Shown here piece by piece: positions 11,251-22,600 of a stretch of DNA of 64,000 bases. The translations under genes and the position numbers were made by a program. Source of the DNA: Batillaria attramentaria (Eukaryota > Mollusca > Gastropoda > Batillariidae); NCBI GenBank assembly GCA_018292915.2, contig JACVVK020000017.1, forward strand, positions 12,501-76,500. The letters are read 5' to 3'. A model generated the notes under the pieces. It saw only the letters and a list, made by a program, of their open reading frames with translations. It was not told the DNA's origin and ran no database searches. Numbering within the stretch: the first letter of the stretch is position 1; each line of letters opens with the position of its first letter.

Positions 11251-12007
11251 CTCAGTGACAAGCACAGTAATCCAAAGTATGTTACACACGTACACGACTA
11301 AACTAGTCTAAACAGGAATGGTAACTTACATGTTTTCTGTTAGAATGTTTGTTACTTTAGTTAGTGAAAAGGTTCCCTCTGGCATGTGTACCTAGAATTA
11401 GTGGGCTTGGAAATCATTGGCTGCATGGAATGTCGAAAGGTACCATGACATGGAAACGGGTTTTGTGATCACGTGGGTGTATTGTGTCCCATCTTACTGA
11501 TCTTAGACAGAAAATTCGGTACCGACCCGACGTTCAGACCTCTGGTTTTCACAGCGCCGATTTAAAAGGCGATCCATTCATCGAATCGCTTTTGTTTGTT
11601 TGTTTTTTGTTAGTTTGTGGTTGTTTTTTGTAGGAGTTTTTTTATGAACAACCAGAAGCATTTCCACCACCCCCCCCCCCACCCCTCCGATACCCCTGCT
11701 CCAAAAAAATGGTTCTTTCAACAAGAAACGGGTCAAAATGCATAATATACACCAGTGTTCTGATTTTAAACTGTCATGAACTCCTGAGCTTGCCCTTCAG
11801 AAACGTTTTTTGTAGACCAGAGGCTAGATCTTGGGGTCGCTGTTAGATGGCTAATTGGTTGTGTCACAATGTAACAGACCAGTGTTACACACTCACACGT
11901 GAAAGTGAAGTCGCACATTTGTTGTTGGGTGGTCTGTTTTGCACTTGTGGAGAAACAAACGTGTTGGGTCGTTATGAATTGACTGTAATTACCGTAGCTT
12001 TTAGTCA

Positions 12008-12425
12008 ATGGAATTTAATATGTTTCCCAGTCACTGGAATTCAGTATGATGCTTCCCAGTCAATGGAATGTAGTATGTTTCCCAGTCACTGGAATGTAGT
12101 ATGTTTCCCAGTCACTGGATTTAGTATGATGTTCCCCCAGTCAAGGGACTACAGTGTGTTATCCAGTCACTGGAAGGTAGTATGTTTCCCAGTCACTGGA
12201 TATATTACGTTGTTTCCCCAGTCACTGGAATACAGTATGATGTTTCCCAGTCACTGGAATGTAGTATGTTCTTCGGTCACTGGAATTCAGTATGATGTTT
12301 CCCAGTTACTGGAATGTAGTAGTTTCCCAGTCACTGGATTTAGTGTGATGTTTCCCAGTTACTGCAATGTAGTATGTTTCCCAGTCACTGGATTTAGTAT
12401 GATGTTTCCCCAGTCACTGGAATGC
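12008..12425 (+). repeat. Minisatellite of CAGTCACTGGAAT units
   Basis: About 16 copies of a 25-33-bp unit built from TTTCCCAGTCACTGGA plus ATGTAGTATG or TTTAGTATGATG spacers, alternating in a higher-order pattern. It stays open in one frame (frame 11847-12428), but codon content reflects only the repeat. Confidence 0.9.
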
Positions 12426-13005
12426 TGAAGCATTTACTGTAGAAGGGTATAGACTTGGACGATTCTGGTCCGAGCATGACATCAGTAAAACCACCAGCAT
12501 TGTCCAACGACTGAACAAACCACAGCTTTTAGCATCAGCACGTCATGTCAGTTAGTCACATGAATGACGGAATAGAAAAGTTAGACAAGCATGGCCAAAC
12601 GATGGAACCTGCCATGTTGTTAGATGTATCCTGGGGTTCCAGCTTTGCATGATCCGTCTTCAGAAAGACCCGGGTATGTGTCCATTTAGACCAAATGCGT
12701 TGTCACGAACTGAAATGATCTGAATGTTTGTGTTGTTGTTGGACGAACCATGATGTATAGAACCTGGAGTACAACTGTCAAAAGTAGGTAAAGATTTTTA
12801 CGAACTGGTTTGGTATTCTTGTATTGTTTGATGTTTTAAAAAAATGTGTGTTGGGCGGTATTGTGTTAATTGTGGCATTAACATGTTCGCGATGTCCTTC
12901 TGTATCGATATTTCTCAGTATTGCGTCAATTGGCTTCAAGTTTTGCGTCCAGTGGCATGCTTGCGTCGGTTTTCAGTAAACGTTACGCATAAGTTTTGTC
13001 AACAT

Positions 13006-13352
13006 CAACCCTGTTCCGGGTCCGTCGATAACTCTACGCCCCTGCGACGACGGCCCAAGTCGGGCTAACCGAGACGGATCCGAGCTAAGTGATACCTAAG
13101 AAGGAAAAAAAAAACCACCAGAAAATACTCGGTGACAAGGAAAGTGGACAGTTGCAAACAACTTTGAGGTCCCCGTGTTATTTCAAAGTTGTTCGCAACT
13201 GTCCACTTTCCTTGTCACCGAGTATCTTTGTTTTTTGGGTTGTTTTTTTTTTTTCCTTCTTAGGTATCACTTAGCTCGATGGGTCTCGGTTAACCCGACT
13301 TGGCCGTCGTCGTAGGGGCCTAGAGTTATCGACGGACCCGGAACAGGGTTGT
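13006..13352. mobile_element. Large foldback (palindromic) element
   Basis: Arms of about 160 bp are near-perfect inverted complements: CCGGGTCCGTCGATAACTCT at 13016 is mirrored by AGAGTTATCGACGGACCCGG ending at 13342. The arms contain (A)n/(T)n runs and meet around a ~15-nt loop near 13170-13185. No coding capacity. It probably arose as a foldback or MITE, or by hairpin-type inverted duplication. Confidence 0.9.
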
Positions 13353-13435
13353 GTCAACATAGGCCAGTGTCGAAAGCCAAGTAAGATCCACCCAAACTGC
13401 TCGCAAACTGTCTGAAGTGCATGTAAGCCCGGGGA

Positions 13436-13541
13436 GCCGGGATGCTTGTGTCGAGTTCGAATCCCGGCTGGCCTTTTTCTCTTTGGTATCAGCCCTACGT
13501 GGTGGAAAAGGACGTTAAACTCCCAAACACCCACCCGCCTG
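13436..13541 (+). mobile_element. Partial SINE-B copy
   Basis: B box GAGTTCGAATCCCGGC, then CCTTTTTCTCTTTGGTATCA and GGACGTTAAACTCCCAAACA. The A-box half is missing. It lies just after the large foldback. Confidence 0.75.
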
Positions 13542-14059
13542 TAAGCTCGAAATAATAATAATAATATATAATCTTTATTGAAAATCTTCATCGTCTCGTG
13601 TAGTACGATAAAATAAAGTAAATGTGAAAGTTAACGTAAAAGAAAATGATAATAATAAGTAGAGCCCTAAATGCAATTCACTGACGTCTGCTAGCAGTGC
13701 GAACTAGAATTCAAACGGCCCTAACCGCTCCTACGCAACATTTTTACAGACGCCTCGCTTTTCGCTTTGCGTGTGGCCTTCTGTAAGCTCTGTGCCAGCC
13801 TGTGAAAGACTGTAACTGCGCAAGGGTCAAAGTGGTGCGACACCATCAGAACAGTTACTTTATTATTCCTTTCGGGATATCGGGCTGCTTCCCCCGTGGG
13901 AAGCGCGTCGCCGCGGTGCAGCGCCACCCAACCTACCTATCCTGTTTGTCAATTTTGCTGGGGAAGGAAAGCCGGATAACCGGAGAGAGAAACACCCGAT
14001 GAGCAGCCCGCTAGCCAGGAAAAGCCGGGTACCACATATAATTCGTAGTATCACATGCT

Positions 14060-14165
14060 CGACCTGGGCTCGAATCCACGCTTTGCCCTGACAGCGGTTG
14101 ACGGCCGTTTCAGTATCGCAGCGGCTAAGTCCGACGCGCTACCAATTAGACCATTTGTGGGAATA
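14060..14165 (-). mobile_element. tRNA-derived SINE fragment (SINE-C)
   Basis: On the minus strand, TGGTCTAATTGGTAGCGCG (A-box-like) and GGATTCGAGCCC (B-box-like) are separated by an enlarged insert. The related head at 61745-61805 shares TAGCGCGTCGGA and TTAGCCGCTGCG. Confidence 0.6.
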
Positions 14166-15878
14166 GATACTTACTGTATACCGAAAGATGGGACTGTGAG
14201 GTACGACCTGTCCATTTTGTACGTCCTCGTTTGCAGTTCTGGACACGCCATCGACCTCACTAGGGTATGACGATTTTCATGAGATGGTTGAAGAACAAAC
14301 GAAAGTTTCTATCGACCCGCAAACGCGTACTTTCCCCGCTGAGGTGTATCGTGCGAGTCGTGACGAAGTCCTCTGTACGAGCCTTGGTTCAGTCGTAGGT
14401 GCTAACTCCAATATAGCACTCAACTGTTTTAAAAAATTGATTAGAAATTTATCTGTACTTTTCTTATGGTTGCCAATGCTATTACTAATTGATTATCATG
14501 ATTAACCAAGCAATGTTTCCTGTTTCTCCAACTTCCCTTCTATGTTCGTGGATTCATATGCGTGCCTGCCAGGATGTCAATGTATCATAGTACTGACGAC
14601 GAGGTAAAGCACAAGACTGTTAACTCTGCTGTGTCATTCAGAATTTCTCTCCCTTGGTGTCAGCCTCACTCTCAAGTTCATTTTGAATCCTCCAATCGCT
14701 GTGAGCTTGCAAGACATCGGTGTCGTCTCACAAAAGGAAAATGCGAATCAGTCACCCCGAGAATGAAAAGAAGAGTTTGAGAGAATCTTTCATTTTCAGA
14801 AATTTGTTACTTTTTTGAATGCTGTATTTGCTATGAAACTAGCGTTATGTTGCCTGCTGTGTAATATCGTCACCGTTATGTTTGGTTTGTTTTTAAGGTT
14901 TTCCCAGGGAAAAGATTTTCATAGATGTGGTTTATTGTACAGTAGAAGTGTTTACCATCACCATCATCATCAACATCATCACACCAGCAACATCATCACC
15001 ACCACCATCATCATCACCATCACCATAACCATAACCACCACCACCACTATACTCATCGTATCGTCATTATCGCTACCAGCAAAATAAATTTTGGGTTGTC
15101 TTGTCCTGCTTGTGTTAACATTACTGGTGTGGGTGTATATGCTTCCAGGGTTGTTTGTTTGTTTGTTTGTGTCTTTGTTTACAAGGGTTCTTAGTTATTT
15201 TTCCTTTGTATTTATTTAATTGTGTCTGTGCCTGTCTGCGTGCGATGTCATATTGTTTTCAGTGTGGTTCGTTTTGGTATGTTCACTCGTTTTCATTGGA
15301 ACATTTCCATAACTCCAACATGTACCTGCTCATCTTTCGTTTTCATTATCGGGGGTTTGCTGGAAGCATGGGTTTAAACAGACCCGGAATGTGCTGTGCT
15401 GTGACTATTTGTGATTGGTTTTGGCAAGATCTGCCGATGTGGTTTTAGTTGAGGCATGCCCCGTTTGGAATCGTGTTTCCGTCTCAACCAGATTGCCGAT
15501 GCTTGCTGACTTGTAATTGTATGTCTCAGTGTCATGTGCGCCTTTTTTGTGGGGGTTTGCAACACACATGTGTACATTGTAATATATTGCCCTGTTGCTT
15601 GCTTGTGGATGGTGGATATAGAAGCACGTGACCTGGTGGATGGTGGTACAATATGTATTACTGGTTAGATAAGTAGCTGCACAGAATCGTTTAGAAAGAT
15701 TTGCTTGTTTCTAATGTATATACTCTAGCGTTATTAAGTATCGAGTGAATGCGTATAACCAGCATGACTGTGTGGGGTTGAGTGTCGTGTATCGTCCAAC
15801 GTTGGAGCGCAGTGCCACTATTTAGTCATTCAGTAGCTTACCTACAGTTCCCCAGCTTTGACTCCCGTGTGTACTGGG

Positions 15879-16028
15879 CTTAGGGTCACCCTCCACGTTT
15901 CACCAGTTGCGACCAGTGTTTCAAGCGCAGTACCACCATCGCTACAAGGATCTGGGCCATGTGATTCCTCATCGAAATTCAAGTTACTTTGTCCTGTTGA
16001 AAACTGAAACGTGGAGGGCGACCCTAAG
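15879..16028. mobile_element. 150-bp TIR element (MITE-like)
   Basis: The termini CTTAGGGTCACCCTCCACGT and ACGTGGAGGGCGACCCTAAG form inverted repeats of about 24 bp around roughly 100 bp of unique sequence. No coding capacity. Confidence 0.75.
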
Positions 16029-16279
16029 TAACAAAACTTACGGTTGAAAAATGAGGTGCTCATCAAAAGCCATTGTAATAAATTTATTGTTCCAGAAAAG
16101 GTATAGGTGTATGTAGTCTTTCCACAGAATGCCAGTCAATGTAGCAACCCATAGCAGGATTTAATAAAAGTAAAAATGAGTAAGCAAATAAATACTCACT
16201 TAAATTGATAAATAAACAAGTAATGTCGATGTCAGCAGTGCCTCTGTCTCGGTCATTGTTTTGTCTCGTCAGAATTAGT

Positions 16280-16326
16280 CTTTGTGGCTTGCGCGGCTTT
16301 AAGCCCTAAAAACTCACTCACTCACT
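16280..16326 (+). repeat. Short dispersed repeat end
   Basis: GGCTTGCGCGGCTTTAAGCC followed by CTAAAAACTCACTCACTC. The same block occurs at 22283-22330 and, diverged, at 48165-48200. Probably the 3' end of a SINE. Confidence 0.6.
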
Positions 16327-16734
16327 CTCGTCAGTTTTTTTCGTAAGTGTTCTGCCGGCAATGTTTTCTTCAGTGTTGGTCTTAAGTACATATGTCATAA
16401 AGAGCAGTGCCTTCGTGCTTGCATGTGTATGTGCAACAATGCCTAGCAGCAAGTACTGGCTACAAGTGAATCATAGGAGAAAAAAAAAAAGGTACAAGTT
16501 GGAAGATGAAAAGAGCGTTGGCGTTTGTTTGAATACAGTTCCAGTATATACACGCATTTACGGATGCAATTCCAGAAACTTGCAAAACGAAAAGAGGAAA
16601 CCACGATAAAGACAATCAAACATAAGCTGCAGTGTTGTGTTGTTCGGTTTGAATCATGGTGCGCTTCTGGTGGCTGTTTTGTGGAATTTTGTAAAGAGCA
16701 AAGGACTTTGAAACGTTAAATTTGGCACAGGACC

Positions 16735-16794
16735 TGGCTCCGCATGTAGAAGTCGAAGTTAGGGATTTTAGCTATCTCTAGTGTTAAATTTTCT

Positions 16795-16831
<37 letters not shown>

Positions 16832-17009
16832 TAAATCAGGAGGCGGGTCCATTCCAGCAAGATGCCTAAGCCGTTATAGAAGGATTTATTTCTTCCTTCC
16901 TTCGCCTCCTTTTTTTATATAATTTTGTTTTTTTGGTTTCTTTTGTCCTAGTATGGGTTAGGCCCGTAGCCTTGGGTTAAATTAACCTCGACTTTTACAT
17001 TCGGGCCCT
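16735..17009 (+). mobile_element. 275-bp MITE, copy 1
   Basis: The terminal inverted repeats CCGCATGTAGAAGTCGAAGT and AACCTCGACTTTTACATTCGGGCCC flank a body with CCATTCCAGCAAGATGCC, TAAGCCGTTATAGAAGGATT and a GTT array. A second copy in opposite orientation is at 37933-38210. Confidence 0.85.
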
Positions 17010-17359
17010 GGGCCCTGCTCAGTTGAAAGGAATACAAGGGAGATGGCCAGTCACAATACAATGCTCGTATTCTGATTGGCTATCGGTCTAATAGCTGCAG
17101 AAAGACGGCCAATGATGGCCAGTCACAGCACAGTTCTCGTATTCTGATTGGCTGTAGTTCCCAATGACAGCTAATAAACACCGTTTTAAAAGCTCTTTGT
17201 TCGCCCGTAAACGAACCCATTTATCGAATGTGTGCGTGTTCCAAGCTTTCTTGTGATTCACTTTTTCGGTCAGGATAGGGGAGCTTACGTTTTCATTTTG
17301 GGGGGCGTGTTCAAGGTTGTTGCTCGCTGATCGTAGTGTTGTCCGTGGTGATGTTGCAG

Positions 17360-17489
17360 ACGATGGCGGAGTTGTCGGAGAAGCTGGAGGTGAAGAAGGA
17401 GCAGGTTGAACAGAAGGTGGGAGAGACCAAGTCTGACGAGATGTCCGCCATGTATAACATGATGCTGGATACAAAGCGGCGTGAACAAG
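17360..17489 (+). CDS. Kinase gene exon E: UBA-like segment
   Basis: The acceptor is TTGCAG and the donor is GTATAG at 17490. It reads T-M-A-E-L-S-E-K-L, continues through a charged helical stretch, then MSAMYNMMLDTKRREQ, ending in phase 1. In AMPK-related kinases (BRSK, MARK, SIK, HUNK) the kinase domain is followed by a small three-helix UBA-like or auto-inhibitory domain whose last helix resembles IYFLLLDRKER. The AMYNMMLDTKRRE block is at the right place and has the right pattern. Domain identity is inferred from this resemblance. A SINE-A copy begins only 13 nt after the exon end. Confidence 0.85.
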
Positions 17490-17502
17490 GTATAGTATAG
17501 AG

Positions 17503-17690
17503 GTGGTCGGCGGTGTAGAAGTAACCACTCATGTCTCTAGTCAGAGAGGCTGGGGTTCGCGTCCCATTTGGGGCACGTATGTGTTCATTCGGGCCGATCG
17601 TCGGAGATTCTGTCCGGTCACTCCGGCTTCCTTCCCTTCTGCTTTCGATATATGTTCAGCCCACAAAATTCAAAATAAATGCTGATCAAT
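17503..17690 (+). mobile_element. SINE-A copy right after exon E
   Basis: Head GGTCGGCGGTGTAGAAG and B box GGGGTTCGCGTCCC, then CGGGCCGATCGTCGGAG and AAATAAATGCTGATC. It starts 13 nt after the end of exon E, so insertion took place almost at the splice donor. The 3' part is shortened. Confidence 0.8.
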
Positions 17691-17820
17691 CCTGAATGCT
17701 GATCAATCCATATCAAATGTGCTCAGTACAGTTATTCTTATCATTGTTATTCTTTTGCATCTGGATCCTCCTGCGGCAGACATCAGGCTCTCATCCCTCT
17801 TGTCCTTGACCTAATTGCAG

Positions 17821-17970
17821 GTCTTTATGACGTGGACCACACGGCCGTGCTCATGGAGCGACGTCACGACGGGGCCAAAGCGAGGCGGAGAGCCAAGTCT
17901 GCACCACGCACCAAGACGGACGACAAGAAAGATAAGGACAAGAAGTCCAAGAGTGGTGAGAAGGAGAAGG
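17821..17970 (+). CDS. Kinase gene exon F: basic linker
   Basis: The acceptor is AATTGCAG and the donor is GTAAGC at 17971. With the final G of exon E it reads GLYDVDHTAVLMERRHDGAK, then a strongly basic stretch (ARRRAKSAPRTKTDDKKDKD, KKSKSGEKEK), ending in phase 1. The lysine/arginine-rich part is probably disordered and could act as a nuclear-localisation or membrane-binding patch. RRRAKSAP is a plausible basophilic-kinase site. There is no family match beyond continuity with exon E. Confidence 0.85.
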
Positions 17971-18244
17971 GTAAGCACCCACAGTGTGCAAACCCCTAGC
18001 TAGTTTCTATTTCCCTTAGTATATATTTTTTTTTCATTTTCTAGTTTCTTCTCTTTTAGTTGTAGTCGGGCTATAGTGGATGGTCTTAGAAACAGAAGAA
18101 CATTTTTAGCTGACTTGCACCTGTAGACATTTACTGACACTGCTTGTAGTCGCTGGTCTTTCTGTAGTTCTGAACAGTCTAGCTGCTTCATGTAGTCTAA
18201 TAGCTTAGCACTACCAATATTGAAAATGTGTTTAATTGCCGGGG

Positions 18245-18283
<39 letters not shown>

Positions 18284-18588
18284 GCAGCACTGGCTTTCAT
18301 TCAGCTCTTCACATTTATTGAATGTCTTTCATCTCCTGACACAGGAGACGCCACCAGCTTGCAATTGCTACACAGGACTGAAAATACATCGCTTAATTAA
18401 CGTGTTGCTGAAGCAAATTTTGCTGTTATGTCTCACGTAATCATGGAGAGTCGACCTGTACTAACCCACAACTATACTCTTGAAATTATGTTCTGTTGTT
18501 GTGTTTTTTGGTGTGTTTTTTTAATTGTTTTTTTTTTTTTTTTTTTACTGCTGCAAACGGCTACAAACTTGATCTGCATGGGTTTCAG

Positions 18589-18812
18589 TGCCACCAGCAC
18601 TAGTGCTGCCACCACCGGAAGTATCCGTTGAGTCAGCGCCCCACAGCGGCAATGAGCACAGCTCTGCTGGAGAGCCGGAGTCTAGGATGACGTCATTCGA
18701 CTTTTTGGCGTTGTGCAGCACGCCCACGTGGCTGGGTCCAGAAAGGAGGAGATCGAGGCGTCGCTCCAAGTCACCTAACCCAGCTCCTCAGCATAATCCT
18801 GGGATGGCAGGG
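18589..18812 (+). CDS. Kinase gene exon G: proline/serine-rich linker
   Basis: The acceptor is GTTTCAG and the donor is GTACGT at 18813. The final G of exon F plus TG gives Val. The exon then reads PPALVLPPPEVSVESAPHSG and, further on, MTSFDFLALCSTPTWLG, then ERRRSRRRSKSPNPAPQHNP, ending in phase 0. It is low complexity with an RS/SR-like basic cluster; a disordered regulatory region is likely. The phases on both sides agree with exons F and H. Confidence 0.8.
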
Positions 18813-20988
18813 GTACGTACAGCTGCTGGAGCAAGTTTTCAGCCTCTTGTGCAGTCGGTCATCCAGACCATTCATCATATCATGTTTCAGATTTTTTTTT
18901 TAAGTTTTAATTTGGTGGCAGTGATCATCCAATCCTATTACGTATCACATTTGTTTGTTTGTTTGTTTGTTTGTTTGTTTTAGGATGTTTTTCAGTTTCA
19001 TTTTTACGGCATTGGTCAGCCAAATCCTTCATCATGTTCATGTTTTAGTTCTTTTAAGTTGGTAAGTTGGGTGACAGACAAGTTACAGAATGCGTCCTTG
19101 AATGTGTCACGTTCTGTTGCAGATGTGTGATCATTTTGCCATTCACTGTTGAAAGTACTGGCTGATTTTTCAATAATCATTTTCTTGTCAAACTTTTCAG
19201 GGAAAAAATAATGCAGAAACAAAATTAACCCCAAACAGTTATTAGGCCACGAAAGAAGGCGCATCATAATGCTTTTATACATTAAATGCGTTGATATGTG
19301 TATTAGCAAGAATCTTCCTTTATCTTTGTCAATTTGTCTGGAGCCGTAAAATGTACGGATGGACTGATGCCCGAAAGGACATTACTTTCGCGTACTTTCA
19401 GATGTTTCTTTAACATAAAAACCAAAGAATTCTAGAGATGATCACGCATCTGGAACACTTGTGCCTTGGGAGTTTTCAAGGTTTTCTTTTTTCTTTTACT
19501 TCCATCTTTAGTTCGATATTTTTACGTTGAAAACCATGTGTACATTGAATTACCAATAGTTTCTAGTATGCATTATTTGATTTATGACTGTTTACTAGGT
19601 TAAAGTATGTGTTACATTTTTTGCATCAGTTATTAATTTTATTTACTTTGATCGAATGAATTTTCCCTCGCTGAGTTTTATCCCCCTGAAATTTCTCCTG
19701 AATATTTTGGAAATTTTATTCAATACGTGTGTTTCCCACACTTCATTTAAATCGATGGTGGGGATGGAGAGTGGGGATGGAAAGAGGAAAGTGTTTTAAG
19801 GTGTGTGTTTCTGAGGTTGGTGCAAGTGTAGGCTCTATTTTAATATTGTTTTCTCCTTCAACTGACAGGAATCAGTGAGAAGTAAATTAAGACGGGTATG
19901 ACAATCAAAACTTTTGCCGTTACTTTCTATTGTCTTTATATTTCCGTGGCTGACGTAACTGTCTATGACGTAACTCCAGACGTGGTGTTCTTGAAGGCTC
20001 TCCATTTCGTGGATAAGAAACCGTTTCACACCAGTGAAGTTTACAAAATTTTCAAAACGGATTTTAGTGCTCTGAATGCTGCATTTGGCCTGTTTAATTT
20101 CATTCCATAACTTTCTTCAGGCTGACGTCAGCCAGCTTCTATGATGACATTTTGCCGATGATTAAGTGAGCAAACGTTATGGCTCCAAGTATATAACTTT
20201 AAGGAAAACGTTAACGTAAAGTAGCAGTCAGTCCATTTTTCTTGCTACTCACAAAGTCTCGTTTGCAAATTTCAAGTGTCAAATGGAAAAATACCGTAGT
20301 GATTATCAGCGAAGTTACGTCAGCCACGGTGACGCCGCGGGTGTTTCTATAGTCCTGTTACTCCGGCAACTCTCGCTGCGTTTGCTTACAAGTATAAAAA
20401 CATTTTGATATTTTGTCTCATTTATATTGTATTAATTTCTCTCCTTCCACTCTTGTTATCTAACCTCTTGTTGGACGCGTAACGTTCTGAGGCTGTTCTA
20501 TTGGGCTGTTGCTTCCGTGCATATTTTGCCATTATCATATATATATACGTCTCTTTTGCATATTGTTATTAACCTGCAGAATGTGCGCTGATTTGTCATT
20601 GGCTGTTTTTTTGTTTTTTTTTTAATCCACACACTAGGCATGTAACATTTGATTCCGAGTCATATCTTATTCACTCACATTTTTATGCATTTGAATTTGT
20701 TTACAATCACTGTTGGGACTCACATTAATATTTGTTTGACGTCCGTTTAACAGAGTATATTCAACTGCATTGTGTACACTAACAAAACTGTGATCTATCA
20801 CAGTTTATATATATATATATATATATAACTAGTAACTAGTAGCTATGTAACTGCTTTCCGTTTCTCCGTAGCTGCATTCTTGAGAATCATCATCGTTCTT
20901 GTCGTCAGCATCATTGCGGTCATCTCATTATTATTATTATTGCGCGTTATTATTATTCATACTTATTCTCATAAGATTTTATTCATCT

Positions 20989-21160
20989 GGGGGGCGCCGG
21001 GGTGGTCGAATGGTAGAGCGTTGGACTTCTAATGCTCGGTTCGTGAGTTCGATCCGGCTGGGGCCAAATATTTGTGCTGGCTTTTTCATCGTTGCCCCGT
21101 CTTTGATATCACCCGTAAGTGGTGGAAAAGGACGTTAAACCCCCAAACACCCACCCACCC
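20989..21160 (+). mobile_element. SINE-B copy
   Basis: A near-complete element from GGGGCGCCGGGGTGGTCGAA (A box) through GAGTTCGATCCGGCTG (B box) to AACCCCCAAACACCCACCC. Confidence 0.85.
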
Positions 21161-22429
21161 TTATTCATCTGAGATACATCCTTCAGCGTCATGTGTTAAC
21201 CCATACTTCGAAAACTGTGCCATTAACAGGCATGTTCATTAAGGCATATATAAAAAGTATTTGACCAGTTTGAAGTCAGTGCCAGGTATTGTACAGAGGC
21301 TGTATCCCCCCCCCCCCAAAAAAAAATGGTACTCCCCTTCCTTCAAAATTAACAGTAGTGCTTATTCTACTGTATCAAATGTAAATAAAAAGAATGCTAG
21401 GAGAAACCACGAAGAGGCTAACAGAGTACCAGATTTGACTGAATGAATTTTTAAATAATTATGCTGACATTTAGGGCACAATGCACAGATTCCTTTTTCT
21501 TTTCTCATTTCTTTACAACTGCACAAGCACTTTGATTTTTTTTCTTAAATTACACTTTTCTTTCTTTACTAGAAACGTTGCAGTTTAATTTTCCGTATTA
21601 ATTTGCAATTTTCTTCGAACACAGCACTTGCATGCTTTTTACAATACTTGGTTGGGTTGTATTTTTCAAATTTACACTTATTTTTGGAAATTTTTCTTCG
21701 TGTGGTTGAAACTGCGGATAATACGGCTCTGAAGAAATATTAATTAATTAATGGCTTGCCAATTTTTGTTTTTAGATGCCTGCTTGGTCTTAGCCTAGTT
21801 TTCCCGTGATCATACAAACGCCTTCAGCGGTCCGTACAAAGTTCCTAGCTACTGTAAAGTTCTTCGTTAAAAATCACCTGGATACAAAGATTTAAGTGGC
21901 CTTTTCAGTATGTCTGTAATTGTATACGGCGCGTATCAGTATCTGAGGCTGCGGATATCAAGATATATTACACAAGCATTACAAGTGTATTGGTACCAAC
22001 AGTGACCAGATGAAAAGTATAACCCGCAGTGCCCCATCCCTGTTCTGGAACGTATATAAACTTGGACACGAAGTCAACACAACACAGAATCACCCAACAG
22101 GACACTTCTGTTAATGGTTGCAAAACCGGTTTGACCGCAGTACGGTACTTCCGGTGTCACAGAGGCTTAGTTAGGGAGACAGTTCAAGTCACTGATTACA
22201 GAGGAGTGCAAACGTTGACTTTGCAACGGCGCTGACACCGCGATGCTGCTAAAAAAAATACTTTTGCTGGTTCCTAGCTTAAAAATCCAGCTTGGCTTGC
22301 GCGGCTTTAAGCCCCTAAAAACTCAGTCACCCTTAACATCCAGCTACAAATAAGCTGCTTTTTTGTGTTGACTTCATGTCCTTTCTAAGTACTACCGTTA
22401 CGAACATCAGTAGCAGTTTTTACAGCTGT

Positions 22430-22600
22430 ATCTCACAGGGGTGGCTCAGTGGTTTCTTTGGCCCCGAACTTCTCAACTGCCATACATGGTCATATTCCCC
22501 ACTCGGAGCACCTGGGTTCATGACTGTACACTATACCTGGCATTTTTGTCTACTCTGTTCAGTTTCTTGTCAGTGTAAAATCAGACGGCACCATTCTCAA
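22430..22600 (+). mobile_element. Possible tRNA-like SINE
   Basis: GGGGTGGCTCAGTGGTT (A-box-like) and CACCTGGGTTCATGACT (B-box-like) are about 65 nt apart. No second copy in the window confirms it. Confidence 0.35.

Larger units (their letters stand above)
7956..17359 (+). other. Large intron between exons D and E
   Basis: About 9.4 kb with no strong exon apart from the candidate microexon at 9346-9369. It holds a GT/GA microsatellite (8.9-9.0 kb), C-rich runs near 10.26 and 10.66 kb, a TTAC run with a possible LINE 3' fragment (about 11.12-11.25 kb), a minisatellite (12.0-12.4 kb), a large foldback (13.0-13.35 kb), SINE pieces (13.4-13.5 and 14.06-14.16 kb), a CAT/CAC-rich tract (about 14.95-15.05 kb), a 150-bp TIR element (15.88 kb) and a 275-bp MITE (16.7-17.0 kb). 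The remaining parts (8.0-8.9, 9.4-12.0, 14.2-14.9, 15.1-15.85, 16.05-16.7 kb) look non-coding. Confidence 0.6.

Noticed and set aside
11847..12428. 193-codon open frame
   Set aside because: The frame follows the minisatellite period; it has no non-repeat coding signal.
14240..14270. Short exon candidate after TTTGCAG at about 14.24 kb
   Set aside because: The phase required by exon D gives an in-frame TAG before the possible donor.
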